From Agitococcus lubricus (GTDB taxonomy: Bacteria; Pseudomonadota; Gammaproteobacteria; Pseudomonadales; Moraxellaceae): 64,000 nucleotides of DNA. The translations under genes were made by a program, and so were the position numbers. A model generated the notes under the pieces. The model was not told where the DNA came from and did no database searches. It worked only from the letters and a program-made list of their open reading frames with translations. Numbering within the stretch: the first letter of the stretch is position 1; every line of letters starts with the position of its first letter. Positions 33,397-41,977 of this stretch are shown here, piece by piece. Where the stretch lies: positions 1-64,000 of the forward strand of contig NZ_QAON01000008.1 of NCBI RefSeq assembly GCF_003051055.1, in the 5' to 3' direction.

Positions 33397-34311
33397 TTAT
33401 AGCCCTTTTTGAGCACTTTTAATACTTGCCTCACTATCCTTAGAATACTTAAATACTAACTGCATGCCTTTACGGATAGGTGCGGGAAATAATACTGAGG
33501 TCACTTCGCCTGGTCTTAAAAAAGGTGGAATAATATCAATGGGCTTATCGACTATAGCACGTTCAATGACATGAGCCGCCTCATCTGTCGTCATACCAGG
33601 TAATAAATGCATCCACGGTGTTGGCGCACTCATACGGGTATAAACAATCGCAGGATAAATCGAGGTTGTATCAATCCCTTGCGCTTTTATTTCTAAGGCC
33701 ACACTACGTAACCAAATATCGAATGCCCCTTTTGAGGCTTGATAGGCGGCCCAACGCGCACCAGGCGGCATACGCACCCCCCACGTTGAAATATTGATAA
33801 TATGCCCTTGTTTTCGTGCACGCATCGAGGGTAATAATGCTAATACCAACTGTACAGGCCCTAAATAGTTAATCGCCATCGTTCTTTCGAAGTCTTGAAA
33901 GCGATTCTCTGACATCATAATGGAGCGCCGAATCGACTTTCCTGCATTATTAATTAAAATATCCACATAATGATGTTCTGCTAACATAGTTTCTATCAGT
34001 GCTTTTGCTTGTTCAGGCTTACTTAAATCTGCACTATAGGCATAAGCCTGACCGCCACCCGCCCTAATTTTAGCCACGACTTGCTGTAACTTATCACTAG
34101 ACCTCGCCACCAAAAATAAAATAGCCCCCGCATTTGCCAAGCGATAAGCAGTCGCTTCACCAATCCCAAAAGAAGCACCTGTTAATAAAATATGCTTCCC
34201 CTCCACTGCGTTGCGCAATTTGTCCAGATTATTTAAGCCTTTTGGATTGGCTAACCATGATAATGCACGTGCCCAGATATGAGGTTTGTGATGTGTTATG
34301 TTGTGAGTCAT
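33397..34311 (-). CDS. Short-chain dehydrogenase/reductase with N-terminal extension
   Basis: The 304-aa product is an SDR with TGASFGIGEATA (TGxxxGIG) near residue 43, NNAGKS near 121, and the Ser/Tyr/Lys triad in INISTWG and YQASKGAF. An N-terminal extension of about 40 residues (IWARALSWLANPKGLNNLDKL) precedes the Rossmann core, as in SDRs linked to acyl-reduction or membrane lipids. The start ATG 34311 is supported by CAGGAGA 7-13 nt upstream. A longer frame to 34380 has no ribosome binding site. It is in a run of lipid-related genes. Confidence 0.83.
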   Translation of the reverse strand: MTHNITHHKPHIWARALSWLANPKGLNNLDKLRNAVEGKHILLTGASFGIGEATAYRLANAGAILFLVARSSDKLQQVVAKIRAGGGQAYAYSADLSKPEQAKALIETMLAEHHYVDILINNAGKSIRRSIMMSENRFQDFERTMAINYLGPVQLVLALLPSMRARKQGHIINISTWGVRMPPGARWAAYQASKGAFDIWLRSVALEIKAQGIDTTSIYPAIVYTRMSAPTPWMHLLPGMTTDEAAHVIERAIVDKPIDIIPPFLRPGEVTSVLFPAPIRKGMQLVFKYSKDSEASIKSAQKGL

Positions 34312-34501
34312 TGCTATATCTCCTGTTATTCTATTAAGCATCTTCTCAATTTCAGCGTTTACCGCCTCTTCCGACTTCATTGATAGACTATTTTTACTGT
34401 TGTAGCGTCTGTTTATAGCTTAAACATTGGCTATATTGACAAAAAGATTTGTTCTTCTAGTTACTTTATTGTTTTTATTTTTTATTATTAAATTTAATTT
34501 T

Positions 34502-34518
34502 TAGGGAGTGTATAAATT
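34502..34518 (+). repeat. Dispersed repeat TAGGGAGTGTATAAATT, copy 2
   Basis: This copy is preceded by a long T-rich tract that resembles the one beside copy 1 (12382-12397, minus strand). Copy 3 lies 56 bp further on in the same orientation. Confidence 0.6.
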
Positions 34519-34557
34519 ACATTTCGAAGGGAATTATATAGAAGTTGACATTTTTTA

Positions 34558-34574
34558 TAGGGGGTGTATAAATT
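34558..34574 (+). repeat. Dispersed repeat, copy 3 (one mismatch)
   Basis: TAGGGGGTGTATAAATT differs from copy 2 at one base. Its last base is the end of the AraC gene stop codon, so the repeat abuts that gene as copy 1 abuts lrgB. Confidence 0.6.
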
Positions 34575-35497
34575 TAGTTTATGGCTCTCTCTTTACGATA
34601 TTGACTCGGTGAAATACCGTATTGACGTTTAAAGGCTTGGCTAAATGCCGTTTCGGAGGCATAACCTACTTTTTCACTGATTCGGCCAATACTCAAGTCT
34701 TGTAATGCTAAATGACGAGCCGCCTGTCTTAAGCGATGTTGGGTTAAATAGGCTAATGGCGGTTGGCCAAGCATCGTTGTAAAGCGTTCGGCAAAGGCAG
34801 AACGCGATAAACAAGCTAAACCTGCTAATTCAACGACAGTCCATGCTCGCTCAGGATGCGCGTGAATGGCGCTTAATACAGGCGTTAAATACGGGTCTCT
34901 TAATGCGCCCAACCAATTATCTGTTCCTTTAGGAAGCTGCTCTACATAATCACGTACACACTCAATAAGAAACATGCCAATCAAACGGTTAATGAGCGTA
35001 TCTCTACCTGGTCGATGGCGTTCTACTTCGAGTGCCAAAAACTCTAAACCTAAACGTAACCAATCTGGGCCGCTTCCGTTTAGTCCGTGTCTGATGAGTA
35101 AATAAGGGGGTAAAGACGATAATAATGGCCTTCCCATATCGGTATCTAATAAACACCGTACGGCCAATACCAGCGCATTATGTGTGCCTGTGCCCAGATT
35201 TAAGGGCGTATTGCGATGTCCCGCAAACTCAGACATCAGCCAAAAGTCTTCTAATATCAGGCTTGTGTCTGTGTGCTGTACGTGATGTGTCAGGCCGTAT
35301 GGAACAAAGACTATATCTCCCGCCTCTAAATGCTGTGTTTCTTTTTCTGATATGTGTAAGTTGAGCTCACCCGATAAAACGACATAAAAAATCGTTTGCT
35401 GGGCAACACTAAAACGCCAACGACCATGGCCGCTAATGTATAAATACTCTGCTCCACTTAAATGAATATCATCCAAAATATGGCTTAAGGCATCCAT
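34574..35497 (-). CDS. AraC-family regulator with N-terminal cupin domain, next to alkB
   Basis: The 307-aa product has an N-terminal cupin sensing domain (HLEAGDIVFVPYGLTHHV) and a C-terminal AraC helix-turn-helix pair: WTVVELAGLACLSRSAFAERF and LSIGRISEKVGYASETAFSQAF, ending QYGISPSQYRKER. It is divergent from the alkane hydroxylase gene, with about 260 bp between. In Acinetobacter an AraC-type regulator (AlkR) controls an alkane hydroxylase gene, so the same job is likely here, by inference. ATG 35497 is chosen from the cupin start; ATGs at 35515 and 35578 are possible, none with a strong ribosome binding site. Confidence 0.85.
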   Translation of the reverse strand: MDALSHILDDIHLSGAEYLYISGHGRWRFSVAQQTIFYVVLSGELNLHISEKETQHLEAGDIVFVPYGLTHHVQHTDTSLILEDFWLMSEFAGHRNTPLNLGTGTHNALVLAVRCLLDTDMGRPLLSSLPPYLLIRHGLNGSGPDWLRLGLEFLALEVERHRPGRDTLINRLIGMFLIECVRDYVEQLPKGTDNWLGALRDPYLTPVLSAIHAHPERAWTVVELAGLACLSRSAFAERFTTMLGQPPLAYLTQHRLRQAARHLALQDLSIGRISEKVGYASETAFSQAFKRQYGISPSQYRKERAIN

Positions 35498-35614
35498 AAA
35501 TACTACTAATCTCATCAAAATGGCAATTAATGGTGATAAAACGGCGGCATGGCATGTCTTTTGGACTTTTTTGCTCACAAAGCCGTCAGAAAAAACACAA
35601 TAACTGTATCATTA

Positions 35615-35664
35615 TCCAATGTCGGAGTTTAACGCAAGTTTATTGGACGTTGACAACTGGTTGT
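35615..35664. promoter_or_regulatory. Candidate control region of alkB
   Basis: TCCAAT (35615-35620) and ATTGGA (35642-35647) form a widely spaced inverted repeat. TTGACA (35650-35655) may be a -35 box, and ACAACTGGTTGT (35653-35664) is an imperfect palindrome across it. No good -10 box is seen. AraC binding is plausible but unproven. Confidence 0.3.
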
Positions 35665-35759
35665 TTGACCACGCTAAGGGCAAGATTACCACATAAATTG
35701 TTAGACAATCATAATGAGTGTAGCACGAGTCTGCACTCCCCAACCAAAGGTCAAACATC

Positions 35760-37013
35760 ATGAACGCTAAGACACCAGACTATTTATTAGAGAGCGCTGA
35801 TAAATCGAATGCTAAGTGGAAAGACAAAAAACGTTACTTATGGTTGTTAAGTCCTGCTGTTCCTGTCATTGGTATTGCGGCATTAAGCGCTTACGCGGTT
35901 GCCCCTAAAAAACTACGTGCTTTAGCATGGGTTGGCCCTGCTTTAGTTCATGGCGTGATTCCTGCTTTAGACCGACTCATTGGTGAAGATACCAGTAATC
36001 CACCCGAATCTGCGATTAAAGATTTAGAAAATGATAAATACTATGGCCGTATTGTCAAAGCCTTTATTCCTGCACAGTATGCCGTCACTTTCTTAGGTGC
36101 TTGGTTGGCCAGCCGCAAAAATGTCCCTGCCTTAGATTATGTGGGTTTAACCTTGTCTGTAGGTGCTATGAATGGTATTGCTATCAATACAGGTCATGAA
36201 CTGGGGCATAAACACGATAAAGTAGACCGTTTATTTGCGATGGCTGCTTTAGCGCCAACAGGTTATACCCATTTTGCGGTCGAACATAATTTTGGTCATC
36301 ATAAACGTGTTGCCACACCAGAAGACCCAGCCAGTAGCCGTTTAGGTGAGAGCTTTTGGAAATTTTTGCCTCGTACTGTAATTGGCGGCTTCAAATCTGC
36401 GGTGACCATCGAAAAAGAACGTCTTGCTCGTAAAGGTAAAGGCTTCTGGACACTAGAAAATGAGTTATTGCAAGGTTGGGCGATGAGTGCAGCATTCTTC
36501 GGTGCGACTGCTGCCGTTTGTGGCCCGCGCTCTATTCCCTTCTTAATTGGTCAAGGGGCTTACGGTGCCAGCTTACTAGAAGTCATAAACTACGTTGAAC
36601 ATTATGGTTTGAAGCGCGAAAAACTACCTAACGGCAAATATGTCCGTACGTCGCCAGAGCATAGTTGGAACAGTAACAATATTGTGACTAACTTATTCTT
36701 GTATCAGTTACAACGTCACTCAGACCACCATGCGCACCCAAGCCGTAGCTTCCAAGCCTTACGTCACTTTGAAAATGCGCCGCAGTTACCTGGTGGTTAT
36801 GCGTCCATGCTATTACCCGCCTATGTACCAGCGCTATGGTACAAATTGATGGATGAGCGTGTCATCAATCATTACAAAGGTGACTTAAGTAAAATTAATA
36901 TGGATCCCGACCGTCGTGCAGAGCTAGAAGTAAAATACGCTGCTGTGGCACAAAAAGCGGCCGATGCGGATAAAACAGAAAAGGAAAGTAGCGTTACCGA
37001 ACAAGCAGCCTAA
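35760..37013 (+). CDS. alkB: Alkane 1-monooxygenase (AlkB-type)
   Basis: This is the integral membrane non-haem diiron enzyme that hydroxylates n-alkanes to 1-alkanols, fed by rubredoxin. The 417-aa product has six hydrophobic segments and all His boxes: HELGHKHD near residue 148, EHNFGHHKR near residue 177, NYVEHYG near residue 277 and LQRHSDHHAHP near residue 318. It is divergent from an AraC-type regulator and followed by a strong terminator, so it is monocistronic. Rubredoxin and rubredoxin reductase genes are not in the window. Confidence 0.95.
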   Translation: MNAKTPDYLLESADKSNAKWKDKKRYLWLLSPAVPVIGIAALSAYAVAPKKLRALAWVGPALVHGVIPALDRLIGEDTSNPPESAIKDLENDKYYGRIVKAFIPAQYAVTFLGAWLASRKNVPALDYVGLTLSVGAMNGIAINTGHELGHKHDKVDRLFAMAALAPTGYTHFAVEHNFGHHKRVATPEDPASSRLGESFWKFLPRTVIGGFKSAVTIEKERLARKGKGFWTLENELLQGWAMSAAFFGATAAVCGPRSIPFLIGQGAYGASLLEVINYVEHYGLKREKLPNGKYVRTSPEHSWNSNNIVTNLFLYQLQRHSDHHAHPSRSFQALRHFENAPQLPGGYASMLLPAYVPALWYKLMDERVINHYKGDLSKINMDPDRRAELEVKYAAVAQKAADADKTEKESSVTEQAA

Positions 37014-37383
37014 ATTTAGTCCTCTTATTTATATTATTTCTCGTCTGTGGTTTGGCTTGGTACTCCTTGAGTACCAAGCCTTTTTTTATGAACAACACAT
37101 CAGACAACTAGCTGTTAAAGCCGATACTTTTTCTACTTAATGCATTGACATAGCCTCATCAAAATAATACGCACGATTTTTTCTTAAAAATTGCTTTTTT
37201 GCTTAAATCACCGCACAAATAAACTTTTGAGTCAGTTTTATTCTTATTACAATAGGATAGATTAACTTATCGCTAAATGCTTGTTTTCATAGGCGCATTT
37301 AGTTGGCACATGATTGTGATTGTAACACGCTCATGATTAAGGCTCGTGTCCACCACCTGACTGACAATAGAGACTTCACCACC
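37014..37383. other. Gap between alkB and the PhaC-like gene
   Basis: The alkB terminator lies at 37054-37087. The remaining 300 bp is AT-rich and includes in-frame upstream codons of the next gene (frame open from 37303). No further element is recognised. Confidence 0.4.
37054..37087 (+). terminator. Strong terminator after alkB
   Basis: A perfect 10-bp stem (GGCTTGGTAC / GTACCAAGCC) with a 7-nt loop is followed by seven T residues. Confidence 0.94.
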
Positions 37384-38526
37384 ATGACATCTTTGTTTAG
37401 TAAATCTGTCAAAATGATTCCCAAACCTACACGTCGTATTTTGAATAATGCAAGTGACCGTTTATTTCGCGCACGTGACTTAGTCCTAGCCGACCAAACA
37501 CCTTACGAAATCATACACGATAATGGCTTGGTCAAATTACGTCATTATTTTCCATTGTCAGAGGATACAATTACACTTGATGGACAACCCTTGCCTGTCA
37601 ACAAAAAAACACACAAAACACCGCTTGTGATTGTGCCGCCGTTGGCCGTGAATATGTTGATTTATGACCTGTTTCCAGACCGTAGTTTAGTGAAATATTT
37701 TTTAGCGCGTGGTTTTGATGTTTACTTAATTGACTGGGGCATGCCCACTCGTAAACATGCGCATTATAATCTTGTGACCTATGTCTGTGAATTGATGCCC
37801 GAGTTTTTAGCCAAAATACGTGAACACAGCGGTCAACGCCAATTATCACTACACGGCTGGAGCATGGGTGGTGTATTTACCCTATGTTATACCGCGCTCA
37901 CACATGACCCCGATATTCGTAACTTGGTAATTTTAGGCACACCCATTAATAGCCATGCATCTGGTGCGATTGGCAAAGTTTATCAGTTCATTGAGCGTCG
38001 AGCAGAATGGGTCAGACAAAATACAGGCTTTCGTATTCACAATCTCAATCCCCAATGGCTGCATACACCAGGGTGGATAAATGTTGTTAGTTTTAAGATG
38101 ACTAACCCCATTGGCAGTTTAATGGGGTATTGGGAGTTGGTCGTTAAGCTGGCTGACCGTCAATTTGTTATTAATCATGCAACGACATCGGCCTTTTTAG
38201 ACAAAATGGTGGCCTATCCAGGTGGTATTGTACAAGACATGATGGTACGCATTTGGATTGATAACGAATTAGCCAAAGGCTACATGCAGCTAGGTAATTC
38301 CGAGGTACGTTTATCGGATATTCAAAGTGCATTATTTGCTGCCGCAGGCAAAAGTGACAATATGGTCACCAAAGCTGCCGTAGAGACGCTAATGGAACAT
38401 GTCAGCTCTAAAGATAAAATCTTTGAAGTGGTTGCAGGGGGACACATGGGGATTCTCTCTGGCAGCAAAGCACCTCAAGATGTTTGGCCTAAAGTGGCAA
38501 ACTGGCTAGCAGAACGCTCTAACTAA
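37384..38526 (+). CDS. PHA synthase-like alpha/beta hydrolase with a Ser nucleophile
   Basis: The 380-aa product resembles class III polyhydroxyalkanoate synthase subunit PhaC: IVPPLAVNMLIYDL, the family block RSLVKYFLARGFDVYLIDWG (about residues 107-126), Asp in GKSDNMV and His in GGHMGIL. The lipase-like box, however, reads GWSMGG, with Ser where true synthases have the essential Cys (G-x-C-x-G-G). It may therefore be a hydrolase or acyltransferase rather than a polymer synthase. ATG 37384 is chosen from homology; the frame is open to 37303 and no strong ribosome binding site settles the start. Neighbouring alkB suggests use of alkane-derived acyl-CoA. Confidence 0.75.
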   Translation: MTSLFSKSVKMIPKPTRRILNNASDRLFRARDLVLADQTPYEIIHDNGLVKLRHYFPLSEDTITLDGQPLPVNKKTHKTPLVIVPPLAVNMLIYDLFPDRSLVKYFLARGFDVYLIDWGMPTRKHAHYNLVTYVCELMPEFLAKIREHSGQRQLSLHGWSMGGVFTLCYTALTHDPDIRNLVILGTPINSHASGAIGKVYQFIERRAEWVRQNTGFRIHNLNPQWLHTPGWINVVSFKMTNPIGSLMGYWELVVKLADRQFVINHATTSAFLDKMVAYPGGIVQDMMVRIWIDNELAKGYMQLGNSEVRLSDIQSALFAAAGKSDNMVTKAAVETLMEHVSSKDKIFEVVAGGHMGILSGSKAPQDVWPKVANWLAERSN

Positions 38527-38538
38527 GCAACTAAAATT

Positions 38539-38582
38539 AGCCTTCTGATGCACCGTCGTTTTTGTGCAGAGAAGGCTTTTTT
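38539..38582 (+). terminator. Terminator after the PhaC-like gene
   Basis: AGCCTTC pairs with GAAGGCT, with an inner GCAC/GTGC stem, followed by six T residues. Confidence 0.8.
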
Positions 38583-38650
38583 CTGTGAGATGAAGATTGC
38601 ATTAAATAACGATATTTTGTGACGAAACTTTTGCCATTTTTACAAAAATC

Positions 38651-38666
38651 GTGCAAAATATTGCAC
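38651..38666. promoter_or_regulatory. Perfect palindrome over the probable infA -10 region
   Basis: GTGCAA-AATA-TTGCAC is a perfect 6-4-6 inverted repeat overlapping the -10-like CAAAAT (38654-38659). It could be an operator; no matching regulator is identified. Confidence 0.4.
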
Positions 38667-38840
38667 CCGCGCAACCTTAGTCTTAGGTAATTGTTGTTTG
38701 TTTTGTCAGCCCCTATCTGACCTTGAAGGTACAACAACGGCAGAACACCTAAAACAAAGACTGCAACCATGAATTTATGTATAGTGCGTTATTTAGGTGA
38801 CTGCCTGCCTAATCATGCACTGATGAGTACTAGGACTGAT

Positions 38841-39062
38841 ATGTCAAACAAAGAAGAGCAAATCGAGATGGACGGGACGGTGATTGACACCCTCCCCAAC
38901 ACCATGTTTCGTGTACAGTTAGAAAACGGCCACGTTGTCACTGCGCATATTTCTGGCAAAATGCGTAAACACTATATTCGGATTTTAACAGGCGACCAAG
39001 TCAAAGTTGAGATGACTCCTTATGACTTAAGCAAAGGTCGTATCACGTACCGCGTTCGCTAA
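38841..39062 (+). CDS. infA: Translation initiation factor IF-1
   Basis: IF-1 is a single OB-fold protein that occupies the ribosomal A site during initiation. The 73-aa product [20 protein letters not shown] and onward, with [21 protein letters not shown] and ending GRITYRVR, is a full-length member. ATG 38841 is preceded by AGGA at proper distance; the longer open frame from 38769 is not needed. It converges on clpA, a conserved gammaproteobacterial neighbourhood. Confidence 0.97.
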   Translation: MSNKEEQIEMDGTVIDTLPNTMFRVQLENGHVVTAHISGKMRKHYIRILTGDQVKVEMTPYDLSKGRITYRVR

Positions 39063-39071
39063 GGCGTGATA

Positions 39072-39101
39072 AAAAAAGCCACATGATAATGTGGCTTTTT
39101 T
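39072..39101. terminator. Bidirectional terminator between infA and clpA
   Basis: A 13-bp stem (AAAAAAGCCACAT / ATGTGGCTTTTTT) with a GATA loop has A- and T-tracts that serve both converging genes. Confidence 0.92.
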
Positions 39102-39123
39102 ATTTGGCTTTTGTTCTTAGATA

Positions 39124-41403
39124 TTAAGCGGGTGCAGCCGTCTTTGACTCTGTAGCCTCTACATGTAGCACTAAGGCATTGCTCTCGACAGTGACTTGTA
39201 CATGACCGCCACCATTGGCCAACTCGCCAAACAGTATTTTTTCGGCTAACGGTTTTTTCAAGTTTTCTTGAATCACACGCGCCATTGGTCTTGCTCCCAT
39301 CAGCTTATCGTAACCGTGCTCAGCTAACCATGCACGGGCCAATTCATCTACCTCAATCACGACGTGCTTGTCATCAAGCTGTGCCTGCAACTCTACTAAG
39401 AACTTATCAACCACACCCGCAATAATCACAGGGTCTAGAGCCTTAAACTGAATGATGGCATCTAAGCGGTTACGAAACTCCGGTGTAAACATGCGCTTCA
39501 TCACCTCCATTGCATCGGTACTGTGGTCTTGTTGGGTAAAACCAATACTAGCGCGCGTCATGGACTCTGCGCCTGCATTTGTCGTCAAAACGAGAATCAC
39601 ATGGCGAAAATCCGACTTACGGCCATTATTATCGGTTAAGGTACCGTGATCCATCACTTGTAATAACAGATTAAAGACTTCAGGATGAGCCTTTTCGATT
39701 TCGTCCAGCAATAACACACAATGTGGATGCTTTGAAATGGCCTCAGTCAGCAAACCGCCTTGGTCAAAACCAACATAACCAGGTGGCGCACCTATCAAAC
39801 GTGATACGGTATGACGCTCCATATATTCCGACATATCAAAGCGCACCAATTCAATACCCAAGATTTTAGCTAATTGTTTCGTAACTTCTGTTTTGCCCAC
39901 ACCCGTAGGCCCTGAAAATAAGAAACAACCAACTGGCTTCTCGGGGGCTTTTAAGCCTGCACGCGATAGTTTAATTGCAGAGGACAAGGCCGTAATCGCT
40001 TCATCTTGACCAAAAACCGTCATTTTAAGGTCACGCTCTAAGGTGCGTAGAGCTTCTTTATCATTAGCTGACACCGACTTAGGTGGAATACGCGCAATTT
40101 TGGCAATCACCTCTTCAATCTCACCGACACCAATGGTTTTTTTACGCTTGCTGGCGGGCAATAAACGTTGAAAAGCCCCTGCCTCATCAATCACGTCAAT
40201 CGCCTTATCAGGTAAAAAACGCTCATTGATATAACGACTCGCCAACTCCGAAGCCACTTCCAGTGCTTTTTCGGTATAACGTACACCATGATGCTCCTCA
40301 AAACGTGACTTTAAGCCTCTGAGAATTTGATAAGTTTCGGCAACGGTTGGCTCTGGAATATCTATTTTTTGAAAACGACGAGCTAAGGCACGGTCTTTTT
40401 CAAAAATACCGCGATACTCTTGATAAGTTGTAGAGCCCATACAACGCAAAGAACCATTCACTAACACAGGCTTGATGAGGTTTGACGCATCCATCACCCC
40501 ACCACTGGCAGCGCCTGCACCAATGATAGTATGAATTTCATCAATAAATAGAATAGCTTCTTCCTGCTTTTTTAGCTCACTGAGTACCGCTTTAAAGCGT
40601 TTTTCAAAGTCACCACGGTATTTAGTGCCTGCCAATAACGCACCCAAATCGAGGCTATACACCACTGATTGCGCTAAAGGCTCAGGTGCTTTTTGACTGA
40701 CAATCAACCATGCTAAGCCTTCAGCAATGGCTGTTTTGCCAACACCTGGCTCGCCAACTAAGAGTGGGTTATTTTTACGACGACGACAAAGAATTTGTGC
40801 TGCGCGCTCGACTTCGATATCTCGACCAATTAACGGGTCTATTTTACCTGCCAGCGCCAGCTCATTGAGGTTAGTTGCGTACGCTGCCAGCGCACTTTTA
40901 GGTGTTGCTTCGCCGTCTTCATCTGCTTGCGACTGTTCGGAATTATTTTCTTCAGGATTTTCTTCGGCTTGTTTACTGATACCGTGAGAGATGAAGTTAA
41001 CAATATCCAAGCGATTGATATTTTGTTTTTTCAAGAAATAGACAGATTGTGACTCTTGCTCAGAAAAAATCGCCACCAGCACATTCGCGCCCAATACTTC
41101 TTTTTTACCTGAAGATTGCACGTGGAATACCGCACGTTGTAGCACACGTTGAAACCCCAAGGTTGGTTGTGTTTCTCGGTCTGTGTCTTTTACAGGAAGT
41201 TTAGGCGTTGTCTCATCAATAAATTGTGCGAGTTCACGCCTTAAAATAGCAATATCACCACCACAGGCTTTGAGCACTTTGACTGCTGAGTCATTATCTA
41301 AAAGTGCCAACAAAAGGTGTTCTACAGTCATGAACTCATGACGTTTAGCACGAGCATCACGAAAAGCTAAATTTAACGATACTTCTAAATCACGACTTAA
41401 CAT
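39124..41403 (-). CDS. clpA: ATP-dependent Clp protease ATP-binding subunit ClpA
   Basis: ClpA is the AAA+ unfoldase that feeds substrates to ClpP. The 759-aa product has the N-domain (MLSRDLEVSLNLAFRDA onward), AAA module 1 with GEPGVGKTAIAEG and LFIDEIHT, and AAA module 2 with GPTGVGKTEVTKQ and LLLDEIEKAHPEV. The acidic linker (about residues 147-167) is normal. clpS lies 60 bp upstream on the same strand, the usual adaptor-unfoldase pair. Confidence 0.97.
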   Translation of the reverse strand: MLSRDLEVSLNLAFRDARAKRHEFMTVEHLLLALLDNDSAVKVLKACGGDIAILRRELAQFIDETTPKLPVKDTDRETQPTLGFQRVLQRAVFHVQSSGKKEVLGANVLVAIFSEQESQSVYFLKKQNINRLDIVNFISHGISKQAEENPEENNSEQSQADEDGEATPKSALAAYATNLNELALAGKIDPLIGRDIEVERAAQILCRRRKNNPLLVGEPGVGKTAIAEGLAWLIVSQKAPEPLAQSVVYSLDLGALLAGTKYRGDFEKRFKAVLSELKKQEEAILFIDEIHTIIGAGAASGGVMDASNLIKPVLVNGSLRCMGSTTYQEYRGIFEKDRALARRFQKIDIPEPTVAETYQILRGLKSRFEEHHGVRYTEKALEVASELASRYINERFLPDKAIDVIDEAGAFQRLLPASKRKKTIGVGEIEEVIAKIARIPPKSVSANDKEALRTLERDLKMTVFGQDEAITALSSAIKLSRAGLKAPEKPVGCFLFSGPTGVGKTEVTKQLAKILGIELVRFDMSEYMERHTVSRLIGAPPGYVGFDQGGLLTEAISKHPHCVLLLDEIEKAHPEVFNLLLQVMDHGTLTDNNGRKSDFRHVILVLTTNAGAESMTRASIGFTQQDHSTDAMEVMKRMFTPEFRNRLDAIIQFKALDPVIIAGVVDKFLVELQAQLDDKHVVIEVDELARAWLAEHGYDKLMGARPMARVIQENLKKPLAEKILFGELANGGGHVQVTVESNALVLHVEATESKTAAPA

Positions 41404-41463
41404 AGCAACACCTTTTAAGTTAGTAGTGTCAATAACTTCGTGTTATTGAACACTCTGTTGTAG

Positions 41464-41829
41464 CTAATCTGATTTTTGCTCAACAAGACACATTAACGGA
41501 TGTTCATGTGCACGAGCAAAATCAATGACTTGTTGCGCCTTAGTTTCGGCAATATCTTTGGGATACACGCCTGCAACTGCTTTTCCTTCATGATGAATAG
41601 CTAACATAATTTGTGTCGCTTTTTCAATATTCATGCCAAAAAATTGCTCTAAGACCTCTACGACAAAATCCATTGGCGTATAATCATCATTTAACACAAC
41701 CACCTGATAAAAAAAAGGTTTTTTAAGTTGTGGTTTTGCAGTTTCTAACAAGACCCCATGTTGACCCTCATCATCTTGATGGTCTGACATTTGATTGGAT
41801 GTTAGTTGATAATCGCGTATTTTGCTCAT
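41464..41829 (-). CDS. clpS: ClpA adaptor protein ClpS
   Basis: ClpS binds the ClpA N-domain and delivers N-degron substrates. The 121-aa product has an acidic flexible N-terminus of about 35 residues and the core YQVVVLNDDYTPMDFVVEVL (about 41-60), with the Asn-Asp pair of the N-degron pocket. GVYPKDIAETKAQQV and AHEHPLMC follow. It is followed by clpA. An in-frame Met at residue 14 is an alternative start. Confidence 0.96.
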   Translation of the reverse strand: MSKIRDYQLTSNQMSDHQDDEGQHGVLLETAKPQLKKPFFYQVVVLNDDYTPMDFVVEVLEQFFGMNIEKATQIMLAIHHEGKAVAGVYPKDIAETKAQQVIDFARAHEHPLMCLVEQKSD

Positions 41830-41977
41830 AACAAGCAGCCTACAATAAAAGGTATGGGTTGAAATGTGAAAAATCTCAAGGGGCTTGAGTGTTTATTTCA
41901 CTCGGGATAGGTATTTTAATACACTCTAACCGTTTTTAGTGTAACTAATCACGAACTTACTGGGAATAAAACGCTCA

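Larger units (their letters stand above)
38527..38840. other. Gap between the PhaC-like gene and infA
   Basis: It holds a terminator (38539-38582), a promoter-like pair TTGCCA/CAAAAT (38631-38659, 17-bp spacer) and a perfect palindrome GTGCAAAATATTGCAC (38651-38666) about 175 bp upstream of infA. Confidence 0.45.
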
